A program made the position numbers and the translations under genes. From Spongiivirga citrea (GTDB taxonomy: Bacteria > Bacteroidota > Bacteroidia > Flavobacteriales > Flavobacteriaceae): a stretch of DNA of 64,000 nucleotides. The stretch covers positions 124,001 to 188,000 of the forward strand of contig NZ_JAABOQ010000006.1 of the NCBI RefSeq assembly GCF_010671565.1, given 5' to 3'. The notes beneath the pieces are model-generated. The model did not search any database. It worked only from the letters and a program-made list of their open reading frames with translations, and was not told where the DNA came from. Shown here in pieces: positions 44,608 to 53,690 of this stretch; positions within the stretch are counted from its first letter, which is position 1, and each line of letters starts with the position of its first letter.

Positions 44608-47600
44608 ATGAAGAAGAGACTAACACTGGTATTCTTGTTAATTACCTGTGCCACTTCACTATACTCACAAGTAAAGGTAGGTGATAACCCAGATCAGATT
44701 GATAATGCATCAATATTAGAATTAGAAAGTGCCGATAGGGTATTTGTATTAACTAGGGTAACCGATGCCCAGATGAATGCAATAACACCCCTAAATGGTG
44801 CAATGGTGTATAATATAGACCTTGATTGTATTTTCCAATATGTCAATTCAGCTTGGACTAGCTTATGTGGAGCTCTCACAAACGAAACCGTAACTACCGT
44901 AGTAGATAACAGCGATGGTACATTTACCTACACCAACGAAGATAATATTGCCGTAATCATTGAAAAAGCGAGGTTTATTGATAACGGTGATGGAACATTT
45001 ACATTTAACAACGGAGGGGCACCAGTTGCAATTGATACTAACAATGTATTAACCACTTTTGCTCTAAATGCCGATGGGAGAACTTTGGAATATACTGATG
45101 AAAATGGTGCTTTAACGTCCGTAAATCTTGAAACAATAATTGACAATTTCGAAACCAACACCTCTGTCGCTGTAGATGCCGCGGCGGGTAATTTATTTTA
45201 TGTGGATGAGAATGGAGTCACAAATACAATCGATTTGGGAGCATTGGTTGCCGCTCAAGAATCTTTAACCGTTTTTGCATTAAATGCCGACGGCAAAACT
45301 TTGGAATACACTGCAGAAGATGGACTTACGACAACGATTGACTTAGAAACGATTATTGATAATTTTGAAACCAATACCTCCGTTGCGGTCGACGCTGCCG
45401 GCGGGAACTTGTTTTATGTTGATGAAGATGGCGTAACAAATACAGTTGACTTAGCCGCATTAATTGCAGCTCAGGAAACCTTAACTATTTTCTCGTTAAA
45501 TGCCGATGGAAAAACATTAGAATATACCGATGAGGATGGAGTATTGAACTCAGTAGACCTTGAAACCGTAATTAATAATTTTGAGACAAATACTTCTTTA
45601 ACAGTTGATGCAACTGCTGGAACATTAACATATAATGATGAAAACGGAACGGCAAACATAGTAGACCTAACTGCTTTAGTTGCAGCTCAAGAAGCTACCA
45701 CTGTGTTGTCCGCAACTGGTTCAACTTTGACCTATACAGACGAAAATGGTCTAGATACCAATATTACGAATATTACTAGAAGTGTTAATGGTATCAACCC
45801 GACTGCCGATGGAAATGTGACTTTAGGAGTTGGAGATATTACAGGCCTAGATCTTACTGCTGCTGATGCTAGCATTACGGTTACCAATGGAGCAGGTGCT
45901 ACACTTACTAATTCAAATATTCAAGTTTCTGACGGCGGAATAACAACAGCTAAACTGGCTGACGATGCAGTTACTGCTGTTAAAATTAATGGGGATGTAG
46001 CGGGGTCCGGTTTAACTCAAAATGCTAGCGGAGCTCTAGATGTTGACTTTGCGGCAATAGCGGGAGCAATTAGTGGTGACGCAACAATATCGCCTGCCGG
46101 AGTTCTAGATCTTACAAATGGTGCTGTAGAGACAGATGAAATTGCTGATGATGCAGTTACTGCCACCAAGATAAATGCAGATGTTGCTGGCTCTGGACTG
46201 ACTCAAAATGTAGGAACGGGTGCTTTAGAAGTCGATGTTTCTTCTTTAACCGGCGATGGGGATATCACTTCTACCGATCTTACCGTGACTGGTGGAACAG
46301 ATGCAACTTTTACTGATGTTACGCTAGAAATAGCTGCTGGTGCAGTTGGAACTACTGAACTGGCTGATGATGCAGTGACTACTGCCAAAATATTAGATGC
46401 CAATGTGACCACTGCTAAACTAGCCGATGATTCGGTTACTGCCACTAAGATAAATGCAGATGTTGCTGGTTCTGGACTGACTCAAAATGTAGGAACGGGT
46501 GCTTTAGAAGTCGATGTTTCTTCTTTAACCGGCGATGGGGATATCACTTCTACTGATCTTACTGTAACTGGTGGAACAGATGCAACTTTTACTGTTGTTA
46601 CGCTAGAAATAGCTGCAGGTGCTGTAAGTACAACCGAACTTGCTGATGATGCAGTGACTACTGCTAAAATATTAGATGCAAATGTAACCACAGCCAAACT
46701 AGCTGATGATTCGGTCACGGCTACCAAGATAAATGCAGATGTTGCTGGCTCTGGACTGACTCAAAATGTAGGAACGGGTGCTTTAGAAGTCGATGTTTCT
46801 TCTTTAACCGGTGATGGGGATATCACTTCTACTGATCTTACCGTGACTGGTGGAACAGATGCAACTTTTACTGATGTTACGCTAGAAATAGCTGCTGGTG
46901 CAGTAGGTACAACCGAACTGGCTGATGATGCTGTGACTACTGCTAAGATCCTAGACGGAAATGTTACTACAGCTAAGATTGCTGATGATGCAATTACTAC
47001 TGCCAAAATATTAGATGCCAATGTGACCACTGCTAAACTAGCCGATGATTCGGTTACTGCCACTAAGATAAATGCAGATGTTGCTGGTTCTGGACTGACT
47101 CAAAATGTAGGAACGGGTGCTTTAGAAGTCGATGTTTCTTCTTTAACCGGCGATGGGGATATCACTTCTACTGATCTTACCGTGACTGGTGGAACAGATG
47201 CAACTTTTACTGATGTTACACTAGAAATAGCTGCTGGTGCAGTTGGAACTACTGAACTGGCTGATGATGCAGTGACTACTGCTAAGGTCCTAGACGGAAA
47301 TGTTACTACAACTAAGATTCTTGATAACAACGTAACACTTTCTAAAATAGTTGATGGAGGAGCCGATCAAGTATTGACGACCGACGGGACTGGAAACCCT
47401 CAATGGGAAGACAAGACAGACCTAGAACACACAGGAACAGCTGGATCAGTATTTTTTGCAAGTGACGCAGATGGAACACCTACCGAAAACAATGCTCAGT
47501 TCTTTTATGACGAAACAAATACCCGTCTATTCTTGGGACCTCGATTGGTTACAGGAATCAACAATGAATTAAATGTAAATGGTTCCACGCGTACTGGAGG

Positions 47601-48162
47601 TTTAAACAATTCTGATGGCACCGTAAATTTACCTTCTTATAGATTTACTGATGATTCTAATACTGGTATGTTTAGACCTGCAGCTGACCAACTTGGATTC
47701 ACAGCAGGAGGTGCTGAAGGAATGAGAATTAAAGCAACTCAAGAAATACAGTTAGCAGGATACGGAGAAGATAATACAGATACTCAAGTAACAGCTGCAA
47801 AACAACCTGATGCTGGACTTGCAGTTGATACCGCAGGAAATGTAATCGAAGTTCCTACTGTGTTTGCTACTGGAAAAGTAGCTTCAGCTGGTGGTGGTAC
47901 AATTTTCAATGCCACTGCAGTTAGAAATAGTCTTGGAAATTATACAGTAAGTTGGACACCAGATATTGGTACCAACTATATAATACAATTATCACAACCA
48001 GGTCGCGGCGGAGCGGGCAACGACGACCCAGGAATTTCATACAATAATCAATTGGGTACTAGTTTTGATGTTATTATAGGTGATAATGATAATGGTGGAA
48101 CCGCTCGGGCTCGGTATGATTCAGAATTCATGTTTACCATTATTCGAGTTCCTGGATTTTAA
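44608..48162 (+). CDS. Large repetitive secreted fibre-like protein
   Basis: 1184 residues, signal peptide ending SLYSQ. Residues 24-90 form an N-terminal module (NASILELESADRVFVLTRVTDAQMNAITPLNGAMVYN...) shared with the next two genes. Then three or four 72-residue repeats (TNTSVAVDAAAGNLFYVDENGVTNTIDLGALVAAQE), then a tract of TTAKLADDSVTATKINADVAGSGLTQNVG repeats of 93, 93 and 113 residues. C-terminus has a phage-tail-fibre-like piece (SYRFTDDSNTGMFRPAADQLGFTAGG) and an unknown beta domain ending RVPGF. Probably an extracellular adhesin or fibre. No sorting signal of T9SS type A or B is seen at its end, so its export route is open. Confidence 0.8.
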   Translation: MKKRLTLVFLLITCATSLYSQVKVGDNPDQIDNASILELESADRVFVLTRVTDAQMNAITPLNGAMVYNIDLDCIFQYVNSAWTSLCGALTNETVTTVVDNSDGTFTYTNEDNIAVIIEKARFIDNGDGTFTFNNGGAPVAIDTNNVLTTFALNADGRTLEYTDENGALTSVNLETIIDNFETNTSVAVDAAAGNLFYVDENGVTNTIDLGALVAAQESLTVFALNADGKTLEYTAEDGLTTTIDLETIIDNFETNTSVAVDAAGGNLFYVDEDGVTNTVDLAALIAAQETLTIFSLNADGKTLEYTDEDGVLNSVDLETVINNFETNTSLTVDATAGTLTYNDENGTANIVDLTALVAAQEATTVLSATGSTLTYTDENGLDTNITNITRSVNGINPTADGNVTLGVGDITGLDLTAADASITVTNGAGATLTNSNIQVSDGGITTAKLADDAVTAVKINGDVAGSGLTQNASGALDVDFAAIAGAISGDATISPAGVLDLTNGAVETDEIADDAVTATKINADVAGSGLTQNVGTGALEVDVSSLTGDGDITSTDLTVTGGTDATFTDVTLEIAAGAVGTTELADDAVTTAKILDANVTTAKLADDSVTATKINADVAGSGLTQNVGTGALEVDVSSLTGDGDITSTDLTVTGGTDATFTVVTLEIAAGAVSTTELADDAVTTAKILDANVTTAKLADDSVTATKINADVAGSGLTQNVGTGALEVDVSSLTGDGDITSTDLTVTGGTDATFTDVTLEIAAGAVGTTELADDAVTTAKILDGNVTTAKIADDAITTAKILDANVTTAKLADDSVTATKINADVAGSGLTQNVGTGALEVDVSSLTGDGDITSTDLTVTGGTDATFTDVTLEIAAGAVGTTELADDAVTTAKVLDGNVTTTKILDNNVTLSKIVDGGADQVLTTDGTGNPQWEDKTDLEHTGTAGSVFFASDADGTPTENNAQFFYDETNTRLFLGPRLVTGINNELNVNGSTRTGGLNNSDGTVNLPSYRFTDDSNTGMFRPAADQLGFTAGGAEGMRIKATQEIQLAGYGEDNTDTQVTAAKQPDAGLAVDTAGNVIEVPTVFATGKVASAGGGTIFNATAVRNSLGNYTVSWTPDIGTNYIIQLSQPGRGGAGNDDPGISYNNQLGTSFDVIIGDNDNGGTARARYDSEFMFTIIRVPGF
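45142..45660 (+). repeat. 216-bp coding repeats in the fibre gene
   Basis: The motif beginning at 45142 recurs at 45358 and 45574, a period of 216 bases (72 codons). Copies differ at many synonymous sites, so this part is older and more diverged than the downstream tract. Confidence 0.8.
46201..47330 (+). repeat. Long near-identical tandem DNA repeats in the fibre gene
   Basis: The unit starting ACTCAAAATGTAGGAACGGG begins at 46201, 46480, 46759 and 47098, i.e. periods of 279, 279 and 339 bases (93, 93 and 113 codons; the last carries an extra 60-base piece, GNVTTAKIADDAITTAKILD). Long stretches are identical in base sequence. This points to recent duplication or recombination and predicts length variation between strains. 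Confidence 0.9.
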
Positions 48163-48240
48163 ATAGACTAAATATGTAAAAAACAATCAAATCTAAGAGA
48201 TGTATTAGCTGTTCATATTAGAACAGCCACCCCTAAATTG

Positions 48241-48275
48241 CTCTCTATTAATTGATAGTGGTAGGTTTTTTTTTT
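48241..48275 (+). terminator. Possible terminator after the fibre gene
   Basis: CTATTAATTGATAG forms a short hairpin, followed after a few bases by ten consecutive T (48266-48275). The stem is weak, so low confidence. Confidence 0.4.
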
Positions 48276-48347
48276 AATATGGTTGATCAAACCTTTTTAT
48301 TAAGAAATTGACTTGTTGCTTAACAGATAATTAAAATTTAATCAATT

Positions 48348-49226
48348 ATGAGCAATTATTTTAATCAACTAAAAAAACTACTCTGCGTAATCATGGTGGC
48401 AGTATTTATGAAAATTAATGCACAAGATCCAAACCTCATTTTTACACTAGTTAGTTTGACAACAACACAAATGAATAGTATTACTCCGCCCTTAGGCGCT
48501 ATGATTTTTAATAGTACTGAAAACGCAATTTTTCAATACTCAGGGTCCTGGGAACAGATTCCTGTGGATAATTCTACTTGGAGTACCTCTGGAAATTCAG
48601 GCACAAATCCTACTACCGATTTTATCGGAACCGCAGATGGTCAGGATTTAATTTTTAAGGCCAATAATTTGGAAGCATTCCGGGTTTCACAAGTCAATCA
48701 AAGAGTAGGTATCAATACCATAAACCCCAATGCCCAACTAGACATTTTAAGTACAGAAGTTCCACTTAGAATACAACCTAATGCTGCAACTCCTGCCGGT
48801 TCACTCAGTGGTCAAATGTTTGTTGCCAATGATGGATTATTGTATGCTTATGATGCTGTACGAACTAAGTGGTTAAGTATTGACAGAACAATGTTTGGCT
48901 GGGGGAGAAATGATGCCAATACGACCGATGAATATCTAAGACAATACAATGGTGCACTATCAAATAACAATGGTTGGCGAATGATTCGTGATGGCACTAT
49001 TACGGCCATTACTGTACAAACAGATGCTGCGGAGAGCTGTACAATTGAAATTAGAAAAAATGATACAACAACAATTGTTTCAAGTTTAACCCTGACAAAT
49101 GAAGAAGGTCGACACGATAATACAATTAATATAGATTTTAATGAAGGAGATTTTTTACAATGCTTTCTAAATGGAACCGACATTAATTTCCCACAAGTGC
49201 TTATTGAGATTGCCTGGAGAAAGTAA
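48348..49226 (+). CDS. Secreted protein sharing the fibre N-terminal module, form A
   Basis: 292 residues, signal peptide ending KINAQ. Residues 24-70 repeat the module seen in the fibre gene: DPNLIFTLVSLTTTQMNSITPPLGAMIFNSTENAIFQYSGSWEQIP. Middle: FIGTADGQDLIFKANNLEAFRVSQVNQRVGINTINPNAQLDI, a tail-fibre-like element. C-terminal part (RMIRDGTITAITVQTDAAESCTIEIRKND... QVLIEIAWRK) is shared with the next gene. Likely an exported, surface-exposed beta protein. Function unknown. Confidence 0.72.
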   Translation: MSNYFNQLKKLLCVIMVAVFMKINAQDPNLIFTLVSLTTTQMNSITPPLGAMIFNSTENAIFQYSGSWEQIPVDNSTWSTSGNSGTNPTTDFIGTADGQDLIFKANNLEAFRVSQVNQRVGINTINPNAQLDILSTEVPLRIQPNAATPAGSLSGQMFVANDGLLYAYDAVRTKWLSIDRTMFGWGRNDANTTDEYLRQYNGALSNNNGWRMIRDGTITAITVQTDAAESCTIEIRKNDTTTIVSSLTLTNEEGRHDNTINIDFNEGDFLQCFLNGTDINFPQVLIEIAWRK

Positions 49227-49320
49227 TTAAACAACAATAAAATAAATTGATAAATAAATTAAAAGAAAACATTCTATAGCGAGCATTAAAATTTAAACAT
49301 ATTAACCATTACTAAAAACA

Positions 49321-50403
49321 ATGAAGATTTTTTATTCCCTAACACGAAAAATCATTTGTTGTGTAGCTGTCTGCATGATCATGCAGGCAAAAGCACAACT
49401 AGATCCGAACCTCATATTAACATTGGTTCAAGTAACAACAACAGAAATGAATGGAATTGCGTCACCCGGCATCGGTTCTTTGGTTTTTAATACCACCGAG
49501 AATTCGGTATTTGAATACAATGGTACCACATGGTTAGAAATGACCACTAATGATGGCGCCTGGAAAACTGATGGTAATGCAGGTACGGATGATACCACTG
49601 ATTTTATAGGTACAACCGATCCAGAAGACTTTGTTCTTTCGGCAAATGGAGCGGAAAGATTACGTCTTTCCCAAGGCAATCAAACGGTTCGAGTAAATCA
49701 GGCAACCCAATTTAACAATCACCCTTTTATCATCAGAGCAAATGGTGATGATGTAATGGCATTTCAGGATAATACTGGAACAACAGAATGGCATTGGAAC
49801 CTTTTAGGTAATGGTTTAAACTTTGCTGAATCTGGTGTGGCGGATTTCAGGATTTTTATGGAGCAAGGTGGTCAAGTCGGCATTAATACTAGTACCCCCG
49901 ATGCTCAATTGGATATCGAAAGTACAGATGTTCCCTTACGGATTCAACCTAGTGCTACAACCCCGACAGGAACTCTAGGCGGACAAATGTTCATAGATAC
50001 AGATGGGCTGTTATATACGTATGACACCACACGCACTAAATGGCTAAGTATGGATAGAAACATGGTCGGATGGGGCAGAAACTCTGGATCCGCATCAAAT
50101 GAATATTTGAGACAATTTAATGGTTCGCAGTCTAACAATAATGGATGGAGAATGATTCGAGATGCCACAATTACGGCTATTACCGTCCAAAGCAATAATA
50201 TTGACACCTTTGATATTCAAATACGAAGCAATGATAATACAGCGCCAATACTAACATTCACAGTAACAGCAGCGGAAGGAGATCATGACAACACCATAAA
50301 TATCGATGTTTCTGAAGGGGATTTTATTCAATGTTTCCTCCCAACTGTTGCAGGAGGTGTTTCTAACCCCCAAGTGCTTATTGAAGTTGCTTGGAGGAAA
50401 TAA
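49321..50403 (+). CDS. Secreted protein sharing the fibre N-terminal module, form B
   Basis: 360 residues, signal peptide ending QAKAQ. Close paralogue of the preceding gene: DPNLILTLVQVTTTEMNGIASPGIGSLVFNTTENSVFEYNG at the start, FIGTTDPEDFVLSANGAERLRLSQGNQTVRV, then an insertion of about 55 residues (ATQFNNHPFIIRANGDDVMAFQDNTGTTEWHWN), then the shared INTSTPDAQLDIESTDVPLRIQPSATTP and C-terminal RMIRDATITAITVQ... QVLIEVAWRK. The insertion is typical of phage tail-fibre modules (receptor-exposed). Function unknown. Confidence 0.72.
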   Translation: MKIFYSLTRKIICCVAVCMIMQAKAQLDPNLILTLVQVTTTEMNGIASPGIGSLVFNTTENSVFEYNGTTWLEMTTNDGAWKTDGNAGTDDTTDFIGTTDPEDFVLSANGAERLRLSQGNQTVRVNQATQFNNHPFIIRANGDDVMAFQDNTGTTEWHWNLLGNGLNFAESGVADFRIFMEQGGQVGINTSTPDAQLDIESTDVPLRIQPSATTPTGTLGGQMFIDTDGLLYTYDTTRTKWLSMDRNMVGWGRNSGSASNEYLRQFNGSQSNNNGWRMIRDATITAITVQSNNIDTFDIQIRSNDNTAPILTFTVTAAEGDHDNTINIDVSEGDFIQCFLPTVAGGVSNPQVLIEVAWRK

Positions 50404-50440
50404 GAAATAGAATGGAAATAAAAACGATATATTTATACCC

Positions 50441-51592
50441 ATGAGGATGCATACCCCAAATATCATCACAACACTATTGTTCTTTTGCAATGCGATAGTC
50501 CTTCAGGCTCAGGTCGCCTTTCAAAATAATGGCAATTTGCAAATACACGATGAAGGCCAAATTGGGTTTCATATCGATCTAATTAATCAAGGTGTATTTA
50601 ATCAAAATCTTGGTTTAGCAGGGTTTTATAGTCAAACGAACCCGCTTATAGTTTCTGGTAATACCGTCGTATTTAATGATCTTGAAGTTGATGTAGCAAA
50701 TAACCTTTTTATACGCACTGGTGTTGGTGTAACCAATGGTACAAACTTTATTACGGGCCTGGTGGTTACTGATAGAAACACACCAAATATCTCTTTAGAC
50801 TTTATTAATGACTCATTCTATTCTGGGGTTGCAGATGCCCGTCATACCGATGGTTATGCATCTATCTCAGGAAACGATGCATTTACATTTCCTATCGGAG
50901 ATGATAACCGTTTTAGACCTATGAGCGTCTCTGCAAGTAGCTTGAAGCAATTTTATAGCGGCGCATACTTCTTTGAAGACCCAAATAGCCCGTCTACATT
51001 TTCAACTAATTTCAACACTAATACTAGACAAGAACGCATAAGCACGGTTAACCCAACTGAATTTTGGGATTTAGACGGCCCCTCCGAAACTTCAGTAACC
51101 CTAACCTGGGACGCTAATAGTAATGTTAATTTCCTAGCTGATGAAATCGAAGATTTTGTAGTAGTAGGTTGGAACATTAATGATGCAGAATGGCAAGATC
51201 TTGGAAATACCCTAACTGCTGGTGACATTACCTCTGGTAGTGTTACATCGGCTCCTTTTATTCCTGATGAATATGCAGTATTAACCATAGGCTCCGCAAA
51301 TACGGAAACACAAAGCCTAAACTACGGCATTAGCCCGGATGGCGATGGTGTTAATGACGTTTTAGTAATTGAAGCTACTAGAAGAAGAACGGAAAACCAT
51401 CTTGAAATTTTTAATCGCTGGGGCGTTAAAGTTTATGAGGCAGATGGCTATAACAACAACTGGGACGGCACATCAGATGGTAGAGTAACCATTTCTCGCG
51501 ACAAAGGTCTTCCTGTAGGTACGTACTTCTACATTCTAGAATTTAAAGATAATGGTGAGCGAGCTACTGGTTATATCTATATTAATAGATAG
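50441..51592 (+). CDS. T9SS type B sorting domain (gliding-motility-associated C-terminal) protein
   Basis: 383 residues with a signal peptide ending VLQAQ. The body is beta-rich (AGFYSQTNPLIVSGNTVVFNDLEVDV, ASISGNDAFTFPIGDDNRFRPMS). The C-terminal 85 residues are the type B sorting domain: LNYGISPDGDGVNDVLVIE, LEIFNRWGVKVYEADGYNNNWDGTSDGR, LPVGTYFYILEFKDNGERATGYIYINR. This marks export through the Bacteroidota type IX secretion system, as for SprB-type adhesins. As the last gene of the plus-strand fibre cluster (37 bases after the previous stop) it suggests that the locus is surface-related. Confidence 0.9.
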   Translation: MRMHTPNIITTLLFFCNAIVLQAQVAFQNNGNLQIHDEGQIGFHIDLINQGVFNQNLGLAGFYSQTNPLIVSGNTVVFNDLEVDVANNLFIRTGVGVTNGTNFITGLVVTDRNTPNISLDFINDSFYSGVADARHTDGYASISGNDAFTFPIGDDNRFRPMSVSASSLKQFYSGAYFFEDPNSPSTFSTNFNTNTRQERISTVNPTEFWDLDGPSETSVTLTWDANSNVNFLADEIEDFVVVGWNINDAEWQDLGNTLTAGDITSGSVTSAPFIPDEYAVLTIGSANTETQSLNYGISPDGDGVNDVLVIEATRRRTENHLEIFNRWGVKVYEADGYNNNWDGTSDGRVTISRDKGLPVGTYFYILEFKDNGERATGYIYINR

Positions 51593-51623
51593 TTAACAAA
51601 CCAATCCGCAACATATCTAAACC

Positions 51624-52328
51624 CTAATTGAGGCTAACTTCATTAGTGCGAAATTGAAATACTTCCGAACTTGTTATATTACCTTGTGAATCCTCAGTAT
51701 TTATCATCCAATAGTAAATAGTATCTGGGTCTACGGTATAAGTCAATTCATTATCTTGAGTCAAACCAATAGTCTCCGTAGGAGGAAACTTTGTATCTAA
51801 AATTACCTCATAGTTCACGATATCTTCATCACGATCAGTACATATCCAACTTAAATTAACCATATTTGAAGCAATATGCTCACCGCGTCTTGGTGTATTT
51901 GGCATAGCAGCATTAGGAGGATGCACACTATAACTTGAAGATTCGATCATGAAATTCGAAACCGGACTGATCTTATGTAATGGATTGTTATCAAAAAAAG
52001 TACTTACGTACCAAGAATAACTGGAGTTAGCCGACACTTCTATTTCCAAACTATTGGTCATTGTTAAGAAAATAGCAGTTTCAAATGTACTGTTATTAGT
52101 TAAAAACACATTGTAATAATCAACCTGATCGTTCAGCTCTTCCCACGTAAACCTTAAAGTAGTATGTTCTTCTTCAAAAGTAAGATCTCCGCATGGTATA
52201 ATATCCACTGGATATTCCAGTTTGGCGGCAAAAAACTCATTTGCAAAGACTTCCCCATTAGAAGGTTTATTGCAAGCAACACTTAAAAAGACAAGGCTCA
52301 TTAAGCCAAAAATATAGGCGTATTTCAT
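51624..52328 (-). CDS. Lipoprotein with two fibronectin-III-like domains
   Basis: 234 residues. Lipobox: LMSLVFLSVAC with C19. Residues about 45-130 (LRFTWEELNDQVDYYNVFLTNN...YSWYVSTFFDN) and 135-230 (VNLSWICTDRDEDIVNYEVILDTK...YYWMINTEDSQG) each show the alternating W and Y pattern of FN3 domains. No enzyme motif. It is in line with the next gene on the minus strand and convergent with the T9SS type B gene. Role probably ligand binding at the surface. Confidence 0.7.
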   Translation of the reverse strand: MKYAYIFGLMSLVFLSVACNKPSNGEVFANEFFAAKLEYPVDIIPCGDLTFEEEHTTLRFTWEELNDQVDYYNVFLTNNSTFETAIFLTMTNSLEIEVSANSSYSWYVSTFFDNNPLHKISPVSNFMIESSSYSVHPPNAAMPNTPRRGEHIASNMVNLSWICTDRDEDIVNYEVILDTKFPPTETIGLTQDNELTYTVDPDTIYYWMINTEDSQGNITSSEVFQFRTNEVSLN

Positions 52329-52380
52329 TATAATAAGTATTTAGGGTAGGATGTAAAAATTTTAAAAAAACCTTAAAATT

Positions 52381-52956
52381 CTACTCCAAATTAATTGTGT
52401 AATTCCTGAAGAAATTTGGCTGCCGTCTAACGGTAATATTAAGGACATAGGTATCTCGAGCAAGCTCCATTATCTCAATATCCTTTCGAAAATTATATTG
52501 AATAGCATTTTCGTCAGAATCAATAAGCGTGATTTGGTAATCATGCTCTTCTACCGCACTTATGCTTATGAAAGTGTCATTGCCATTTATAGTACAATCT
52601 TGTTTAACAAATCCGATCTCGAAATTGTTAGAAGGAAGTGTAAAAACGGGACAGCCATTTACATCTACGGTAAAACCTACAGAATCAGCACATTGATCAT
52701 AAATATCTAAGATACCATCATTGTCATCATCATCATCGCAAACATCACCAATACCATCTTGATCGGTATCTAGCTGATTAGGGTTTGCGCTTTGAGGACA
52801 ATTATCATCTGCATCGAGTATCCCATCTCCATCGATATCAGAAAAACTTGATTCTATTTCATCAACATCAATTACGTTAGACATCTTAAAGTCACGTGTA
52901 TTTCCGTATCCAAAAACAAATGAGCAAGTAAATAATAAGAGTAATCTTTTTGCCAT
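52381..52956 (-). CDS. Thrombospondin type 3 repeat protein
   Basis: 191 residues with an N-terminal hydrophobic segment ([14 protein letters not shown]). Residues about 38-100 contain calcium-binding thrombospondin type 3 repeats: [55 protein letters not shown]. The rest ([22 protein letters not shown]... RNYTINLE) is a beta domain, and it ends without a T9SS signal. Probably exported; often adjacent to surface proteins in Bacteroidota. 52 bases upstream of the FN3 lipoprotein gene, so they may form one unit. Confidence 0.78.
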   Translation of the reverse strand: MAKRLLLLFTCSFVFGYGNTRDFKMSNVIDVDEIESSFSDIDGDGILDADDNCPQSANPNQLDTDQDGIGDVCDDDDDNDGILDIYDQCADSVGFTVDVNGCPVFTLPSNNFEIGFVKQDCTINGNDTFISISAVEEHDYQITLIDSDENAIQYNFRKDIEIMELARDTYVLNITVRRQPNFFRNYTINLE

Positions 52957-53140
52957 AAATTAAATTTTTAAAAAATTAACTTGCAGATTTAGTTAGGGAT
53001 CAATCTGTTAATAAAGTTATTATTAAGCCTGTGCCGAATATATACTCTTTGTTTTAAAAGAAAATATTAAAAACATATATAATCGATTAAATGCAATTTT
53101 TTTATGATTTTTTAACATTAATTTACGGTTTTACCGTAAT

Positions 53141-53182
53141 AAAAAAGCACATAATCCGATTTTCGTCGGCATGCGCTTTTTA
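53141..53182 (-). terminator. Terminator after the NTF2-like gene
   Basis: AAAAAAGC..CAT..CCGA, loop, CGTCGG..ATG..GCTTTTT with runs of A and T on the two sides. It lies 20 bases beyond the minus-strand gene at 53203. The rest of 52957-53202 is AT-rich; I see no other feature. Confidence 0.75.
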
Positions 53183-53202
53183 GTTTTTTCTTCTTTTTCT
53201 GG

Positions 53203-53574
53203 CTATCCCATATTTGGAACCTCGTAATGGTAAGAAGCTTTTGTTATTTGGCCATTTTGTACTTCATACATACAAATCTCTTCCATCGCCTGGCGACCGC
53301 CTTCTTTAAAAGTAATGTCATACGACATGGGTAGAGCAAAATGATTTCCTGCCACCATGGGCTCCCCTATTTCACCACTATGCATTTCTTGAATGTTGTT
53401 TTGCCACTGATGAAATCCTTCGATAATTTCTTTTTTCCCTTTAGTCAAGGCATTTGGCATACCTTCCATTTCTTGACTTATGGCATTTTCGGCATATAAT
53501 TCATTGTATGCCTCTTCATATTTTCCTTCTCTGCATAGGTTGACTAAGCGATTTGCTACTTCTTTGGTTGTCAT
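53203..53574 (-). CDS. NTF2/SnoaL-like domain protein
   Basis: 123 residues, no signal peptide. SnoaL-like pattern: ANRLVNLCREGKYEEAYNELYAENAISQEMEG at the N-terminus, then KGKKEIIEGFHQWQNNIQEMHS, ISYDITFKEGGRQAMEEICMYEVQNGQITKASYHYEV. The cone-shaped NTF2 fold is used by isomerases, hydratases and many proteins without known reaction. The key reaction cannot be inferred. Monocistronic. Confidence 0.75.
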   Translation of the reverse strand: MTTKEVANRLVNLCREGKYEEAYNELYAENAISQEMEGMPNALTKGKKEIIEGFHQWQNNIQEMHSGEIGEPMVAGNHFALPMSYDITFKEGGRQAMEEICMYEVQNGQITKASYHYEVPNMG

Positions 53575-53690
53575 AATTTAATGGTTTAATAGATTCATTT
53601 TCTAAGATAAAAAATTAGATACTGTTTAATTTTAATAAAAAGTTAATTCCTTACTATCTTTATCATTAGCAAGAACCATCAACTTAATAT

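Noticed and set aside
46203-47330. Minus-strand open frames of 76-100 codons over the fibre repeats
   Set aside because: They repeat with the same period as the plus-strand repeats and have low-complexity S/A/V/T content; they are by-products of the coding repeats.
46201-47330. CRISPR-like periodicity
   Set aside because: The units are hundreds of bases, coding and in frame; there are no short repeats with unique spacers.
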